Shown in pieces: positions 38,538-59,300 of a stretch of DNA of 64,000 nucleotides. Where the stretch lies: positions 39,100,673 to 39,164,672 of the forward strand of contig NC_079325.1 of the NCBI RefSeq assembly GCF_029931775.1, in the 5' to 3' direction. Origin of the DNA: Euleptes europaea. Its lineage: Eukaryota; Chordata; Lepidosauria; Squamata; Sphaerodactylidae. Below the pieces are notes generated by a model. That model had not been told where the DNA came from and made no database searches. It saw nothing but the letters and a program-made list of their open reading frames with translations. The position numbers were made by a program, and so were the translations under genes. Numbering within the stretch: position 1 is the stretch's first letter; every line of letters starts with the position of its first letter.

Positions 38538-38742
38538 TAGGATTGCCAACCTCCAGGTACTAGCTGGAGATCTCCTGCTATTACAACCGATCCCCAGCCG
38601 ATAAGAGATTAGTTCACTTGGAGAAAATGGCTGCTTTGGCAATTGGATTCTATGGCATTGAAATCCCTCCCCAAACCCCACCTTCCTCAGGATCCGCCCC
38701 AAAAACCTCCCACTGGTGGCGAAGGGGGACCTGGCAACCCTA
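38538..38742. mobile_element. Short TIR transposon, family T2
   Basis: Begins aggattgccaacctccagg and ends cctggcaaccct, with the family internals ggagatctcctgctattac and ggagaaaatggctgctttgg. Confidence 0.7.
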
Positions 38743-38827
38743 CAAACCAAACACAGCCTGGCCATTGCTAACTACATATTGGAATATCCCTGTTATTGGA
38801 GTCTCAGGCAAGTTACTTGGGCCCACG

Positions 38828-38962
38828 TTAGGGTTGCCAACCTAAAGGTGGTGGCTGGAGATCTCCAGCTGATAGAGATCAGTTCACATGGTGAAAATGG
38901 CCGCTTTGGCAATTGGACACTATGGCATTGAAGTCCCTCCCCACCCTCCTCAGGCTCTGTCT
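38828..38962. mobile_element. Short TIR transposon, family T2, right side truncated
   Basis: Begins agggttgccaacctaaaggt and shares internals with the copies at 24274 and 38538. It stops before the right inverted end. Confidence 0.6.
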
Positions 38963-39267
38963 GCAAAACTGGACTCAAACCTAGCTGTTCTACTGCAGAC
39001 CAATACAGTTACCCTCTGAAACTGTAACAGAATTGCACCCTTCTAAGATAATTGAAGCCAATGGATTGCATCATGCATGCCAGGGAGGATTTCCTCCATG
39101 GAGGAACAGTAACCAGTTCAAGTGGAAGTGCTAAAATTACTCCTCGCTGTCTGCTTGTTCTATTTATTTATTTCCGAATAAATATTTGTGAGACCGAGTT
39201 CACTTCCTGATGCACAGGTGTGTAAATCCATCAGGTCTGATTTCTATACACAATAGAAGAGAAAGTA

Positions 39268-39420
39268 TAAAGATTATCCGGGCTGTGTAACCGTGGTCTT
39301 GGTATTTTCTTTCCTGACGTTTCGCCAGCAGCTGTGGCAGGCATCTTCAGAGGAGTAACACTGAAGGACAGTGAAAGGACAGTGAAAAAGCCCGTGAAAG
39401 CCTTTGACAATAAATTATAA
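39268..39420 (-). mobile_element. Penelope-like terminal module, hammerhead core intact
   Basis: The same module as at 20696. The minus strand over about 39312-39355 reads TCCT, CTGAAGA, stem II region, GAAA, CGTC, AGGA. It is flanked by parts of the outer segment (ccgggctgtgtaaccgtgg and gtgaaagcctttgacaata). Confidence 0.6.
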
Positions 39421-40712
39421 AGAAATTCTTGTTCAAAGCAAGATCCAATACAAAGAGTAACCAGTTTACTCAGCATGGGTGTGAGGCACTTCCAACTGTC
39501 ACTAGATAGGCAAAATGATCTTAATGCAGGATGAAGTGAGATAAGGAGCGACAACAGGAAATTACATAGTAATTAATTCTAGAGAATTGTCATTTGTATG
39601 TAGTGGGAAATGCAAGGTATTAGAATCTATAGTGACTAACAAATGACAATACTCTGCAGGCTTTGACAGCTGCTTGAGATCAACAAAAGCAGGTCCTTTG
39701 TAAGAGGCTGGAGGTGGGGATGAACCAAAGGGGTTTCAACCTCACGTCCCCCACTCTCCTTTTGCCAAACACAGCCTCAGCAGTTTGATTTCCGGCAATG
39801 GAGGATGTAGGCCAGTATGAGAGCCAGAAATCCAACAGGTGCAATCTTGCATAGCAATGGAGAGCGGGCTGAAGCGAAGCAGCGTCAGTCTCGCCTCCTC
39901 CCCATTTGCCAAGCAAAAGCTGCACCTATTGTACTCCTGCCTGTCACATCCGCCTGCTGCCAAGAAGCCAGGAGTCTGCATCTGGAGGGAAGAATCCCAG
40001 ACTCTTGTGGACACACCCAGAATCAGGAGGAGGTTTTAGATTAGTAGCTCCACCCCCCGATGCTGGCTTTAAGCCCAGGGCCGAAGGACCTAAGACACGC
40101 CCCGTCCACCCGGCCGATCCCTTGCCGCGCCCCGTACTCACCGACTCATAGCTACACCGATCCCTGATCCCTTCTGGTACGAGCAAGTCACCTCAGGAAC
40201 TTCCTGGGTCCTCCCCGATCCCCGCCCCCACGCTTGTCGTATCCCGTGAACACCCTCTCCCCCGCCACCCACAGAGACTAGAGCCCAGAGCGTTTCTGGA
40301 AGACGGCCCAAAAGTTGTTTCCTGGTTCCCCGAAACAAAAATGGCGAAAGTGGCTTCGCTCGCCGGAGTCCGTGTTGGGCCAGTGCTCGAAATAGGCATG
40401 GCGGAGTAGGCCTCTCGAATCCCACGAGACTAAGAGTAGCGAAAACCGTTGCGGGTATAAAATTAGACTGAAGTAGTTGTAACGCGGAGAACGTTTTATC
40501 GGAAACCATCGTACAGCATTCAACGGGTTTTCCCAGACAACAGACGGAGTGGCGCCACTCCGCCTATATAGCAGAACTCCATCAAGTCAATGTAGGCCTT
40601 CCGTGTAACACCGGAAGTTTAGGTTGCGCGTTTCTCAGAGAGAAAGATTCCCCCCCCCCTTATCTCTACGGCGAACGCCCGCCTAAGATTTCCTGGGCGT
40701 CGTGACGCACAA

Positions 40713-40722
40713 TCTCGCGAGA
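40713..40722. promoter_or_regulatory. TCTCGCGAGA palindromic promoter element
   Basis: A perfect 10-base match to the CGCG element that marks a class of TATA-less, often bidirectional vertebrate promoters. It lies about 135 bases upstream of the RPL12 ATG. Confidence 0.7.
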
Positions 40723-40760
40723 TCTCATCGACTATATCCTTTGAGATCGCGGCCGCGAAG

Positions 40761-40770
40761 GTCTCTTGCC
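40761..40770 (+). promoter_or_regulatory. Candidate TCT initiator / 5' TOP start of RPL12
   Basis: The pyrimidine run gtctcttgcc sits about 28 bases after a TATA-like tatatc (40732-40737) and about 97 bases before the ATG. Ribosomal protein genes start at a C in a pyrimidine tract, which gives the 5' TOP mRNA its translational control. The exact start is inference. Confidence 0.45.
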
Positions 40771-40858
40771 ATCTTTGCAACGAAAGAGGGAGGCTGCGTG
40801 GCTCCCTGTATCCGTCGCCATCCTTCGCGGCGCTTAGCCCAGCGCTCCTCGCGACGCC

Positions 40859-49225
<8,367 letters not shown>

Positions 49226-49291
49226 GACGGCAGCCCATGGGAACTCTACACAGCAAGTTCCACGGTTCTCTGGAATCCTGTGACTGTTCAT

Positions 49292-49297
49292 AATAAA
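49292..49297 (+). terminator. RPL12 polyadenylation signal AATAAA
   Basis: The hexamer lies 67 bases after the RPL12 stop codon, with a following GT-rich run (cagtttgtcc). It gives the very short 3' UTR usual for ribosomal protein mRNAs. Confidence 0.9.
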
Positions 49298-49889
49298 AAA
49301 TTCAGTTTGTCCTAACACATTATGTATTTTGTTCAGAAGTCTGATTCTTTTTGTGGGGGGCGGGCGACCTAGGACCCTGTTACCCTTTCACAATCCACAG
49401 ATTGAGCTGAGTTGTATATACAGCAGGGTAACCAAGATTTTGTGAAAACGAGCAGAATTTTGCTGCCTCCTATTCTGTATGTTTGTTTTTTAAATACTAA
49501 ACGTATGGATGCTGCCCTGAGTTACTTTTGGAGGAGCCAGGGGTGGTGGGTGAGTTTAAACATGAGCAGTTTGGTGTCCCAAGATATTGGGTGATATTTC
49601 ATCTTTGGCTGCAGTGTACTGTAGCAGTCTGCAGGTTTGGTTAGCATGTTCTATGTGCAGGCTCGGTTTCTCCCGCCCCCTCCGGAATTTGAAGTTTTAA
49701 ACTTGAGGAAGCAAAAGTGGAACACTACAGGAGCAGAAAGGTTTTTGAGAAGGTCAGCTGCCTTACTCATTTCATTGGTACAAATTAACCCCCCCCCCCG
49801 GTCCTATATCAAGAGGTAAAATGCTTCTGTTCCACATGCCACAGGCAAATCATTCTGCTGTGTCTCAAATGGTTTTCCCCAACCCTTAG

Positions 49890-50200
49890 AACATATAAGA
49901 ACATAAGGAAGGCCCTGCTGGATCAGACCAAGGCCCATCAAGTCCAGCAGTCTGTTCACACAGTGGCCAACCAGGTGCCTCTAGGAAGCCACAAACAAGA
50001 CGACTGCAGCAGCACCATCCTGCTTGTGTTCCACCGCATCCAATATAATAGTCATGCTCCTCTGATACTAGAGAGAATAGGTATGCAGCATGACTAGTAT
50101 CCATTCTAACTAACAGCCATGAATACCCCTCTCCTCCATGAATATGTCCACTCCCCTCTTAAAGCCCTCCAAGCTTGCAGCCATCACCTTACACCTGTGA
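49890..50200 (+). repeat. Interspersed repeat R1, second copy
   Basis: Same family and orientation as 48352-48600, but longer at both ends (starts acatataagaacataaggaa). It lies between the 3' ends of RPL12 and STPG3. Confidence 0.7.
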
Positions 50201-50340
50201 CTGATGCAGACATTTAGCTGACTAAGGACAGTAGGGAAGGTGCTCTGTTTTTAATAAATTCCAGGCTGTATTCATAACATGAGCTGCCTTGACTGCTATA
50301 TTGAACAGAAGCAGAGTGCTGCTTGTGGACACCTGCAGCA

Positions 50341-53300
50341 TCACAGTGTCGAAAATGGCCCTGTTTCATGCTTCTTGGGTCTCCTCACTCCTTGGATGAA
50401 GAAGCTCGGTGAGCTGGGCAAACGGGCTGTGTGCCCCATCTCCACGTTGTAAGTGCCAGGTCCTGGTGTGCCCTCTGCAAGACAGAACAATTGGTGTGCG
50501 TGGGCTTACAAAGACCTTTTGCTTAATGACCACTCGAGAATACAGTATGGATGTGTGAGCAATTAAGGTGCTGAATACATAAAACAGTCTGCCAGTTTCG
50601 ATAAAAATACCTGTTGCAGATACCAGTTCTACTATCTGTGTCTAGTCAACCGTTTCTCATTATTTCTGACTATACCCTGACATTACTGTATGTATTCTGC
50701 ACAATAATTCAAAGTGCCATTAGGATCTGTTAGCATCTCCAATAAATTGGCTCCAATTTTCTGCTCAAGTTAAGTGTACGAATTTCAACTGAGATCCTGA
50801 AATCATAAAAGTACTGGGCAGCAATGAAACAACCCAGAAAGACAGCAAAACAGAATTTCCACCTGGTACTGGAATGTAACGAAAGTAGATGGGAGTTGTG
50901 TCATCTTCCAAACCTCGGGAGCTACAAAAAAAGCCCTGTTGCATATGATAGTTCAGCCTTGGTAGCTAATCAAATGGAAGCACTCTGCAGTGCTAGGCAG
51001 TTCTTTGTGAAAGGGCATGCTCCCAAGGGGGCCCTTTTGTGCATTAAAATGGGCTAAACCCCATTTCTATGTATGGGTGCGAAAGCTGGACATTGAAGAA
51101 AGCTGATAGGAAGAAAGTAAATTCCTTTGAAATGTGTTGGAGAGTGTTATGGATACCGTGGACTTGCCAAAAAAAACAAATCAGTGGGTTATAGATCAGA
51201 TCAAGCCTGAACTGATCCTAGAAGCTAAAATGACTAAACTGGGTCTGTCGTACTTTGCTCATATTATGAGAAGACTAGAGTCACTAGGAAAAGTTGAGGG
51301 CAGCAGGAAAAGAGGAAGACCCAACAAGAGATGGATGGACTCAATAAAGGAAGCCACAGCCCTCAGTTTGCAAGATCTGAGCAAGGCTGTCAAAGATAGG
51401 GCATTTTGGAGGACTTTGATTCACAGGGTCGCCATGAGTTGGGAGCAACTTGGTGGCACGTAACATACACAAACCCCATTTCTAGATAGTACGTAGCTGG
51501 CCATGTCCCAGGGTAGTCCCTTTTCAGTCTCAACACTGGAATCTGCTTACCCGAGTTCTTGTGAGGACAGCTGAGGTGCAGTGGGATAACCACATGTTTT
51601 ACATGCAACTGGGTGGAGGGGAACATTCCTTACCTTTGCTTGCCCACCTGTATACATGTTGTGGTGCAGGGCTGATAATAATGGATGGAGCTCTTTGTAG
51701 CACCTGCTTATAGCCGCGTACTGTGTCGTACCTGTTGGCCGCTGGTTCATATGGAGCATCTGCAACAAGGAGGGAGGGGATGAGAAGGGGCAAAAGGCCA
51801 TCCAAGCTGGCAAGCTTTTGTGGTTGCTAGAAGATGATCTTGGGTAGCTCTGCGTAAGGGCGTGTTCCCAAGCAACTAGAAGCACTAGTGAAGGAGGAGA
51901 GCAGCTCTGAGTACAGCCCCCAGCAAAGTGCCTGCTGATGTTTCCTGGCATCTGCTTCTTCCCCAGAGCAAAGGCCCAGCCCTGGTTTTTCTCCACTCTG
52001 CTTGTCAGGAGGTGCTTCAGGCAACCCCAAGAAGCACTGCCTTCATTTCTGCAGGGAGCACCAGTGTGGGACATCCCTCATCTGTGACTGGCTTGTGCCC
52101 CATAACAGCTACTCTGTTATGTTGCCCACTGCCTGCTCTCAAAATTTCAAAAGTGCCCACAGGTTCAACGAGGTTGGGATGCCCAGTGTAAGGGCAGGGG
52201 CTGGGTTTAGGTTGGGTACATTCCAAGTCTTAATTCCTGTTCAGCTATGAAGCCACTGGAGTTTAAGGGACAGAGTATGGGACCAAGATGGGAGAGCTGG
52301 GTTCAAATTCCAACATGTCATTGAAAGTCACTAAATAAAATTGGGGTAGACATTCTCTTATCCTAACATTTCCTGCCCTCTTGTGGGGATACAAGGAAGA
52401 AGGGGAAACCATGTATGCTGCTATACACTCCTTGGAGGAAGGGTGGGATTTAAATGTGTTAAACTCACAGGATAGTTTGGGGATGGCCAACAGACTACTT
52501 TGCAAGGTACTTGTGAAAGAGCAGGTAATTGCAAGGATTTTTGGTGTAGTCTTGCCCTGGCTGTGTTCTAAAAAGCTGTTTACCAAAGCTGCAATTTTCT
52601 CATTGTGCTGAGAAAGGAGGTAAAAGCTAGAATATGGAGCCAGCTTCTCAGGAGAAGATCTTAACATCTCCAATGGCTTGTTCACAGAGAGTATTATCAG
52701 AAATCAGGCTTGTGTAGGGCAGAGGAGCCTTGCTGCTAACCCTTGAGGCTTGGCAGGATAAAACAACTGGCTTACTAGGTGTACCAATAAAGACTTAATT
52801 ATGCTTTCCAGCCAAATATTGCACACACACCCCCACAGTGGCTCATAGGAATCAAAATCCAATGCAGAGACATCGGTCTAGTTTTCAAGTATGTTGAACC
52901 AAAGTGAACAGTGTTGGAGGATAAGCATACAAAGTTCTCAGGGCACAGAAGGATGCCGCAAATGTGTCTAGAACGCACAGAAAGGGGTCTCTCAAACAGA
53001 ATTGCAGCAGCTGAGGTTTCTGGTCAGCTCAAGCACAGCAGAGTTAGGCTCTTGGGTGTTACCTACCCAGAGAAGGATAGGACAGGTAGTTCCTGATCGA
53101 GAGCCTTCATGGAGGGCAGGAACCCAAGGAAGAATGACTCCTCACCTTTGCTGGTAAAGGAGAAGGTGCCCTTCTGTCCAAAGGTATAGCTGGGACTGCT
53201 TGGCCTGTTGGCTGGTTTGGAGTTTAGGGACTGATTGTAGTGAAATGGAGACGGCCACTGAAACACAGAATTGAGCTGTGAGATCCCTCGTACAAAGGAT

Positions 53301-56300
53301 GTCTTCCCCTTCCTAAAACTTAAAGCTGGGGAGGCTGGAAGGATGTGGGTGAGGATACTCTTCCCATTATGGAAGAACCATGTCCAGTGTTCATGCAACT
53401 GTGGTGAGTGGAAAGGGACTGTGGCACAGGTGAATGTTTCCTTTTCCATTTTTGAGGCTCAGCACATGGCCAGACATTTCCTCATGTGCTTTGATCTTGA
53501 AGTAATTTGGGCCATATGGTAGTACATGGAGAGGGTTCTAGCAGGTGTGAAACTACACGGTAAGTGACACCCCCCCACCTCTGCATTTCTAGGCTGTTTG
53601 TCCCACCTCTGATCTGATTGAGTTCAGCTCAAAAACATCCTCTCGTGACACATACATTTGTCTCGCTGCTAAAATTGACTTTTCTGGTGAAAGGGTGCTT
53701 GCTCTGGAACCAGGTTTTCTGCCAGGAACGGCGCCCTCCGCCCTCTGGAGAGATGGAAAAGATGGGGAAAGGCTGCATCAGAGAATGGTGCTGCAGGAAC
53801 AAGTGTGTGCCTTGAGCAGGAGCCCCGGCCTGGAGTCACATCCATCATCCAAAGAGTGATGTGGCTTTTCTACCACTTCAAACACGGGCTTACCGCACCG
53901 AGTATTCCCAGCAATGTATTAAAAGTCTGAAAATCTTATAAAAAATACTGTTCACACATTGTTTGGCCCCTTTAGCTGTTAAGACATTTTCCAACCATTT
54001 ATTAGCCGTCGCATCCAAAAACCCTTTAAAAGCAGTGTATAGGTATTCTCCGTTTTAGTGACGTCACATTTTTATTTTGGAGGTGCGGAGAGACACGCAA
54101 CATTTCGGAAATCCATGAATACTGTGCTGGAGGAGAAGAGTGCAGTAGGGAACCATGAGAAATTATTGTATAATGTTTTCCAACTTAAAAAAATGCCCTA
54201 GAAGGCTGAGTGTGCTAACCCCCACTGATGCTGGGAAACTTCCCAAAATTAGACTTCCATTTACATTTGAAAAACATGCACACAATCTGCCCATAATGCA
54301 TGCTATCGTGACGCATCGGCGCCCAAAGGACAAGCAGAACCTGTTCTCTAGGTGTTCAGAGCTCATCCTGTCAGGAAGCCTTGTGTCCATTTCTCCTTGC
54401 CTCAGGTGACCAGGCAGGTGGCAATTTCACGGGCTATCGCCAAACTGCTGTTGCCTTGAGCAAGTTAGACCTCACCTAGAGTACTGTGTTCAGTTTTGGG
54501 CACCACAATTTAAGAAAAGACGAGCTGGAACGTGTCCAGAGGAGGGCAACAAAGATGGTGAAAGGTCTGGAGACCAAGTCCTATGAGGAAAGGTTGAAGG
54601 AGCTGGGTATGTTTAGCCTGAAGAGGAGAAGACTGAGAGGGGATATGATAACCATCTTCAAGTACTTGAAGGGCTGTCATATAGAGGAGGGTGCTGAGTT
54701 GTTTTCTGTTGCCCCAGAAGGTCGGACCAGAACCAACGGGTTGAAATTAAATCAAAGGAGTTTCCGTTTAGACATTAGGAAGAATTTTCTAACAGAGCGG
54801 TTCCTCAGTGGAACAGGCTTCCTTGGGAGGTGGTAAGCTGTCCTTCCCTGGAGGTTTTTAAGGTTAGATGGCCATCTGTCAGCAATGCTGATTCTATAAC
54901 CTTAAGCAGATGATGAGAAGGAGCGCATCTTGGCCATCTTCTGGGCATGTAGTGGGGGTCACTGGGGGTGTGGGGGGAGGGTAGTTGTGAATTTCCTGCA
55001 TTGTGCAGGGGGTTGGACTAGATTACCTGGTGGTCCCTTCCAATTTTATGATTCTAAGTAACTAGCAGACATTTTCACTCCCTCAATACCTTTAGGAGGT
55101 GTCTTCCATCCAAAGGTGTAGGATGGAGCAGTAGTCTCCCTGTAGTTGACACTGGGGGGTGAGTAGGCCGTTGGCCCAGGGCTGTCCATGTTCACCGTCA
55201 GCGGGGGCCATCTCTCAGTTGCCCCTGGATAGATCATGAGAAACTTAACTTTTGCACAAAAGGTGACACAAAATTAAAAGGGGCTGCAATTCTTAATACA
55301 GAGGGGGAACAGGATTGGGGAGTCTGGTGGAAAGGATTCCCAGCTAAGCAGGGAAGACAGGAGATTGGCCTGCTCATAAGCTTTTGAAAGCAGCTGTTAA
55401 GGGGTGCGTGGAAGACATTCAAGTGAGGTTGCTTTTTCATTTGCATGCCTCATGCTGCTAGTAATTATTATCTATTTATTTGCAACTTCTCTATCCCACC
55501 GTTCTGCCCAATTAGGCCACTAAGGCAGCTAACAAAACAGCATAATGCAATACACCATAAAAACAGTGCTAGAATACATAAAAGAAACAGAGGACAGCAA
55601 GTAAAACCACAAGGCAGCAAGGAGGGGTTATGGAGGGAACACCAAACCAACCAAAAAAAAGTCTTCACCTCCTGGCAGAAGATAGTAATAGAAGGAGGCA
55701 AAAGAATATCCCTGAGGAGGGAGACTGTGTAGGTTTAGTGTGAAATAAAATGAGAATACTCATAAGAGGGGGTCCATCACTGAGAAGTCCTGGGCCCAAA
55801 AGCCAATAGGGTGTTTTGAAAGCAGTTCCAGATTGGAAGGACCTAAATTCAAATCCACCCTTTAATTTCACTGGTTGACCTCAGCTCAAATAGTATCTCT
55901 CAGCCTAGCCCATCTTACAAGGTTGGTGTACTGGGTGGGATTAAATGCAAAAAGTCAAAGATGCTAGCTCCTACTGTATTTCATTTTTAATCTTTTTAAA
56001 GTGTGTGTTTGTTTTTAACTTTTCCCGATGATGAAGCCTTATGACACCTTTGGAATGCTGTTTAACACTTGGTAGGATAGCCCTGTGGCGCAGAGTGGTA
56101 AGCTGCAGTACTGCAGTCCAAGCTCTGCTCACGTCCTGAGTTCGATCCCGATGGAAGTTGGTTTCAGGTAGCAGGCTCAAGTTTGACTCAGCCTTCTGTC
56201 CGAGGTTGATAAAATGAGTACCCAGCTTGCTGGGGGTAAAGTGTAGATGACTGGGGAAGGCAATGGCCAACCACCCCATAAACACAGTCTGCCTAGTAAA

Positions 56301-59300
56301 CATTGGGATGTGACGTCACCCCATGGGTCAGGAATGACCCGGTGCTTTATCTTTAGGATAGCCTGTGTTGCAGCAAAAATTGAAAGGAGTTTGTGGCAAC
56401 TTACAGTCTAAACGTAGCATCTGCTTTTGTGGTCTAGAGCCAGTGGTCTTCAACCCATGGGTTGTGGTGGGTCATGGAGTCCCTCCTGCTGAGTCTCAAG
56501 CTTCTATTTGAGCTGCTCCTCCCCCCCTTTTGCTATATCTTGGAAGGAACTGCTACTTAGACAGTAAGGGTGTCGTAGTGACTGCCTCGCCTTGCACACG
56601 TGTGGCATTGATCAGTGTAAGTGGCAAGGTGGGATCATCATTACACAGGTCTGGAAAGGATTCCTTTGTGACCATTGGATAGTTCCTCACTAGGCTACCC
56701 TTCCTAGTGCTTGGCTTGTGATTCCTGACCCCACCTGTTTGGTCCACTGCTCATGGAAATAGCCTTGACAGCGGTGAAATTAAATTTCTGGCTCCCTTTT
56801 CCTGTCATGCGACTGTGATGCCACATGGCTTCTGTCATGTGGCTTAAGCTCCCTGGGTTCTGATGAAGACCAGTGGTGTAGAGCTTATTTTGTCAGATAC
56901 ATGACGTTAATTCTAAATCAGAATATAACACATAGAGACTATAGATGTGCATGAGTATTAAGTGCCATCAAGTCGCTTCCGACCCTATGAATCAAAGTCC
57001 TCCAAATTGTCCTATCTTTGACAGCCTTGCTCAGATCTTGCAGACTGAGGGCTGTGGCTTCCTTTATTGAGTCAATCCATCTCTTGAGACTATAGATAGT
57101 GGAATTAAAAGCCTAAAAGGTGCAGCAAGTGCTATTTTGGCGCAAAACTTTGAACTATATAAGCTAACCCCAATGACTATTCAGGACACACATATTTGGT
57201 GGTAATGTAGCCTCATAAGTTATGTTAAGTAGCTTAATACTACCAACCTTTCCCATATCATGGCCTTTCTATCCACACTTCCCCCCTCTCTGTGTGTGAT
57301 GAGGGGTCACCGTAGCCCACAAAAGCTTCTGCTAGACTAAATCTGTTATTCTTTACAGTGACCCAGGATTTTCCCCCCTTTTGCTTGACTTTTTTCAGTC
57401 CCTGAGCATCTCAAAATGTTTCTACAATTGGCTTGACCAGGGACAGAGTCTCAGACTAGGATCTCGGAGATCCAGGTTCAGATCCCGCTCTACCGTGAAG
57501 CTTGCTGGGTGACCTTGGGCCTCTCAGCATCATGTATGTGACCAGGCTGTTCTGAGGGTAAAATGGAGGAGAGGCCATCCTGCCCTGAAAAACCTCCAGA
57601 CAAAGACAACATTCAACAATAGCCATACAGATTAGTTTTGGATTACACACATTAACAGATCACTTCAGGATACAATGGTTCCATATTAACATACCATACC
57701 CTCATTAGCACATTATCTTGATACTTACAGGACAATACTTTTGCAGGACAATACTCAGCTCAAACCCAACCCCTTTCTGACTATATATTACTCTTCCTAC
57801 ACCCTTGACACTGAGAGACACTGTCCTTCAGTGTTACTACTCTGAAGATGCCTGCCACAGTTGCTGGCGAAACGTCAGGAAAGAAAATTCCAAGACCACG
57901 GTTACACAGCCCGGATAACCTACAAGAACCAATGAACTCTGACCGTGAAAGCCTTCGACAATATAGAGAGATTATTTGCTCTAAAAATAAGGTAAATGAA
58001 TACACTGAGAATGTGCCTTTGGGTTCCCCATCGACTGCCCCAAAACAGTGCCTCTGACGGGCTTCCTTCCTACTTACAGGTGCGCGCTCCAGAGTGAATG
58101 TTTGGGAAGAGCGGAGTTGTGTTGGGCAGTCTTTTCTGGTGATCCCTGGAAACCAAATACATACAGTTTGTGAGAGGAGGGAAAGGGACATGGTGCCTAC
58201 GGTGAGTGAGGCTGAGCAATCTCTGGTGGCTAGAGACTGGGTGAAGAGCCCGCCATGGGCCTACACTGCAGGGCTGTTACCACTGCCCCACTTGCAGTAC
58301 TCGTTTGCCCAACCTCAGAAGTAATTTTAAAAACCCAGGTATTTAAATGTGTTGTCCAATAGCTTCCATTTAAAGAAAAGGAGGAAAATCAGTGGCAACT
58401 GGTACCCAATACATGACTCTGCTTTATTCTGAATCAGCTAAAACGAACACCCAGCATGAGGCTCAATCAATATATAGGAAACATATTTAGTAAGATGGTT
58501 GAATGATTTATATGTGGGATATACATAGTACATAGATCTATATGATAGCCAAGTGGCTTCTTTAAAATATTATATATTGAGATTGTATAGCGTTTGTCAT
58601 TTTATGTTGTGTATTTTGAATATATAATTGTTAGTATCTCAGACTTATATAATAATTTGTATAACAGCGAGGAAGGTGATTCACTGGCAGCATCCAATAC
58701 AATCCAGGGTGGAATGCTATCAGGTGAACATAGAAATGGCAAGCTGAAGAAGCATCAAAACGTGCTTACAGATTGATCACACATTCTTGCCTTTGATGGT
58801 GGAGTCCAATCCTTGGGATACCGATAAGTTCTTCGCTCCACCTCACTTGTGAAACTCTGCTCCTTTGCATTTGTGTTTCTATGAAGTTGGAATCCTACTG
58901 GTTTGTGCTATACAGTGCTTCGGTTGTAAACGTCCTTTGGGATGGAATTTTTGGCGCGTAGCCGGTTGGCTTTATGTATATTTATTTTGGCAAAGTGTGC
59001 CTTACCTTAGTTAGTTAGTTAGGTACTAGATTTATGGATTTAATCATTAAATGTATTAATATACAGGCTTTCAGCTCACTGAATGGTGTTGTAATATATT
59101 GATTGAGCCTCGTGCTGGGTGTTCATTTTAGCATTATCTATTTACAGCACAGGTTATTTGTCTGGAAAAAAATCATTATTCTGAATCAGAGCATGAATCT
59201 ACATAGGTCAGCAGCTCTCCAGGGTCTTAGGGTTCAGGTCTTTCATATCACCTGTGATGACCTGACCCTTTTACCGGAGATTGAACCTGGGTCCTTTTGT

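Larger units (their letters stand above)
40180..40858. promoter_or_regulatory. CpG-rich, probably bidirectional LRSAM1/RPL12 promoter
   Basis: GC and CpG content rise sharply here and fall off inside RPL12 intron 1. Visible motifs are a YY1-like aaaatggcg (about 40338-40346), an ETS/GABP-type accggaagt (40610-40618) and the CGCG element tctcgcgaga (40713-40722). LRSAM1 (-) and RPL12 (+) diverge from it, as in human. LRSAM1 must have one or more noncoding first exons here, since its ATG exon is 4 kb away, but I could not place them. Confidence 0.7.

Noticed and set aside
53146-53257. Shorter STPG3 exon 4 (acceptor at 53258)
   Set aside because: It breaks phase with exon 3. The longer exon to 53334 keeps phase and adds the family-like [13 protein letters not shown].
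57848-58057. Open frames starting [17 protein letters not shown], seen in several places
   Set aside because: These are translations of the Penelope-like terminal module, which is better explained as a structured RNA end than as protein.
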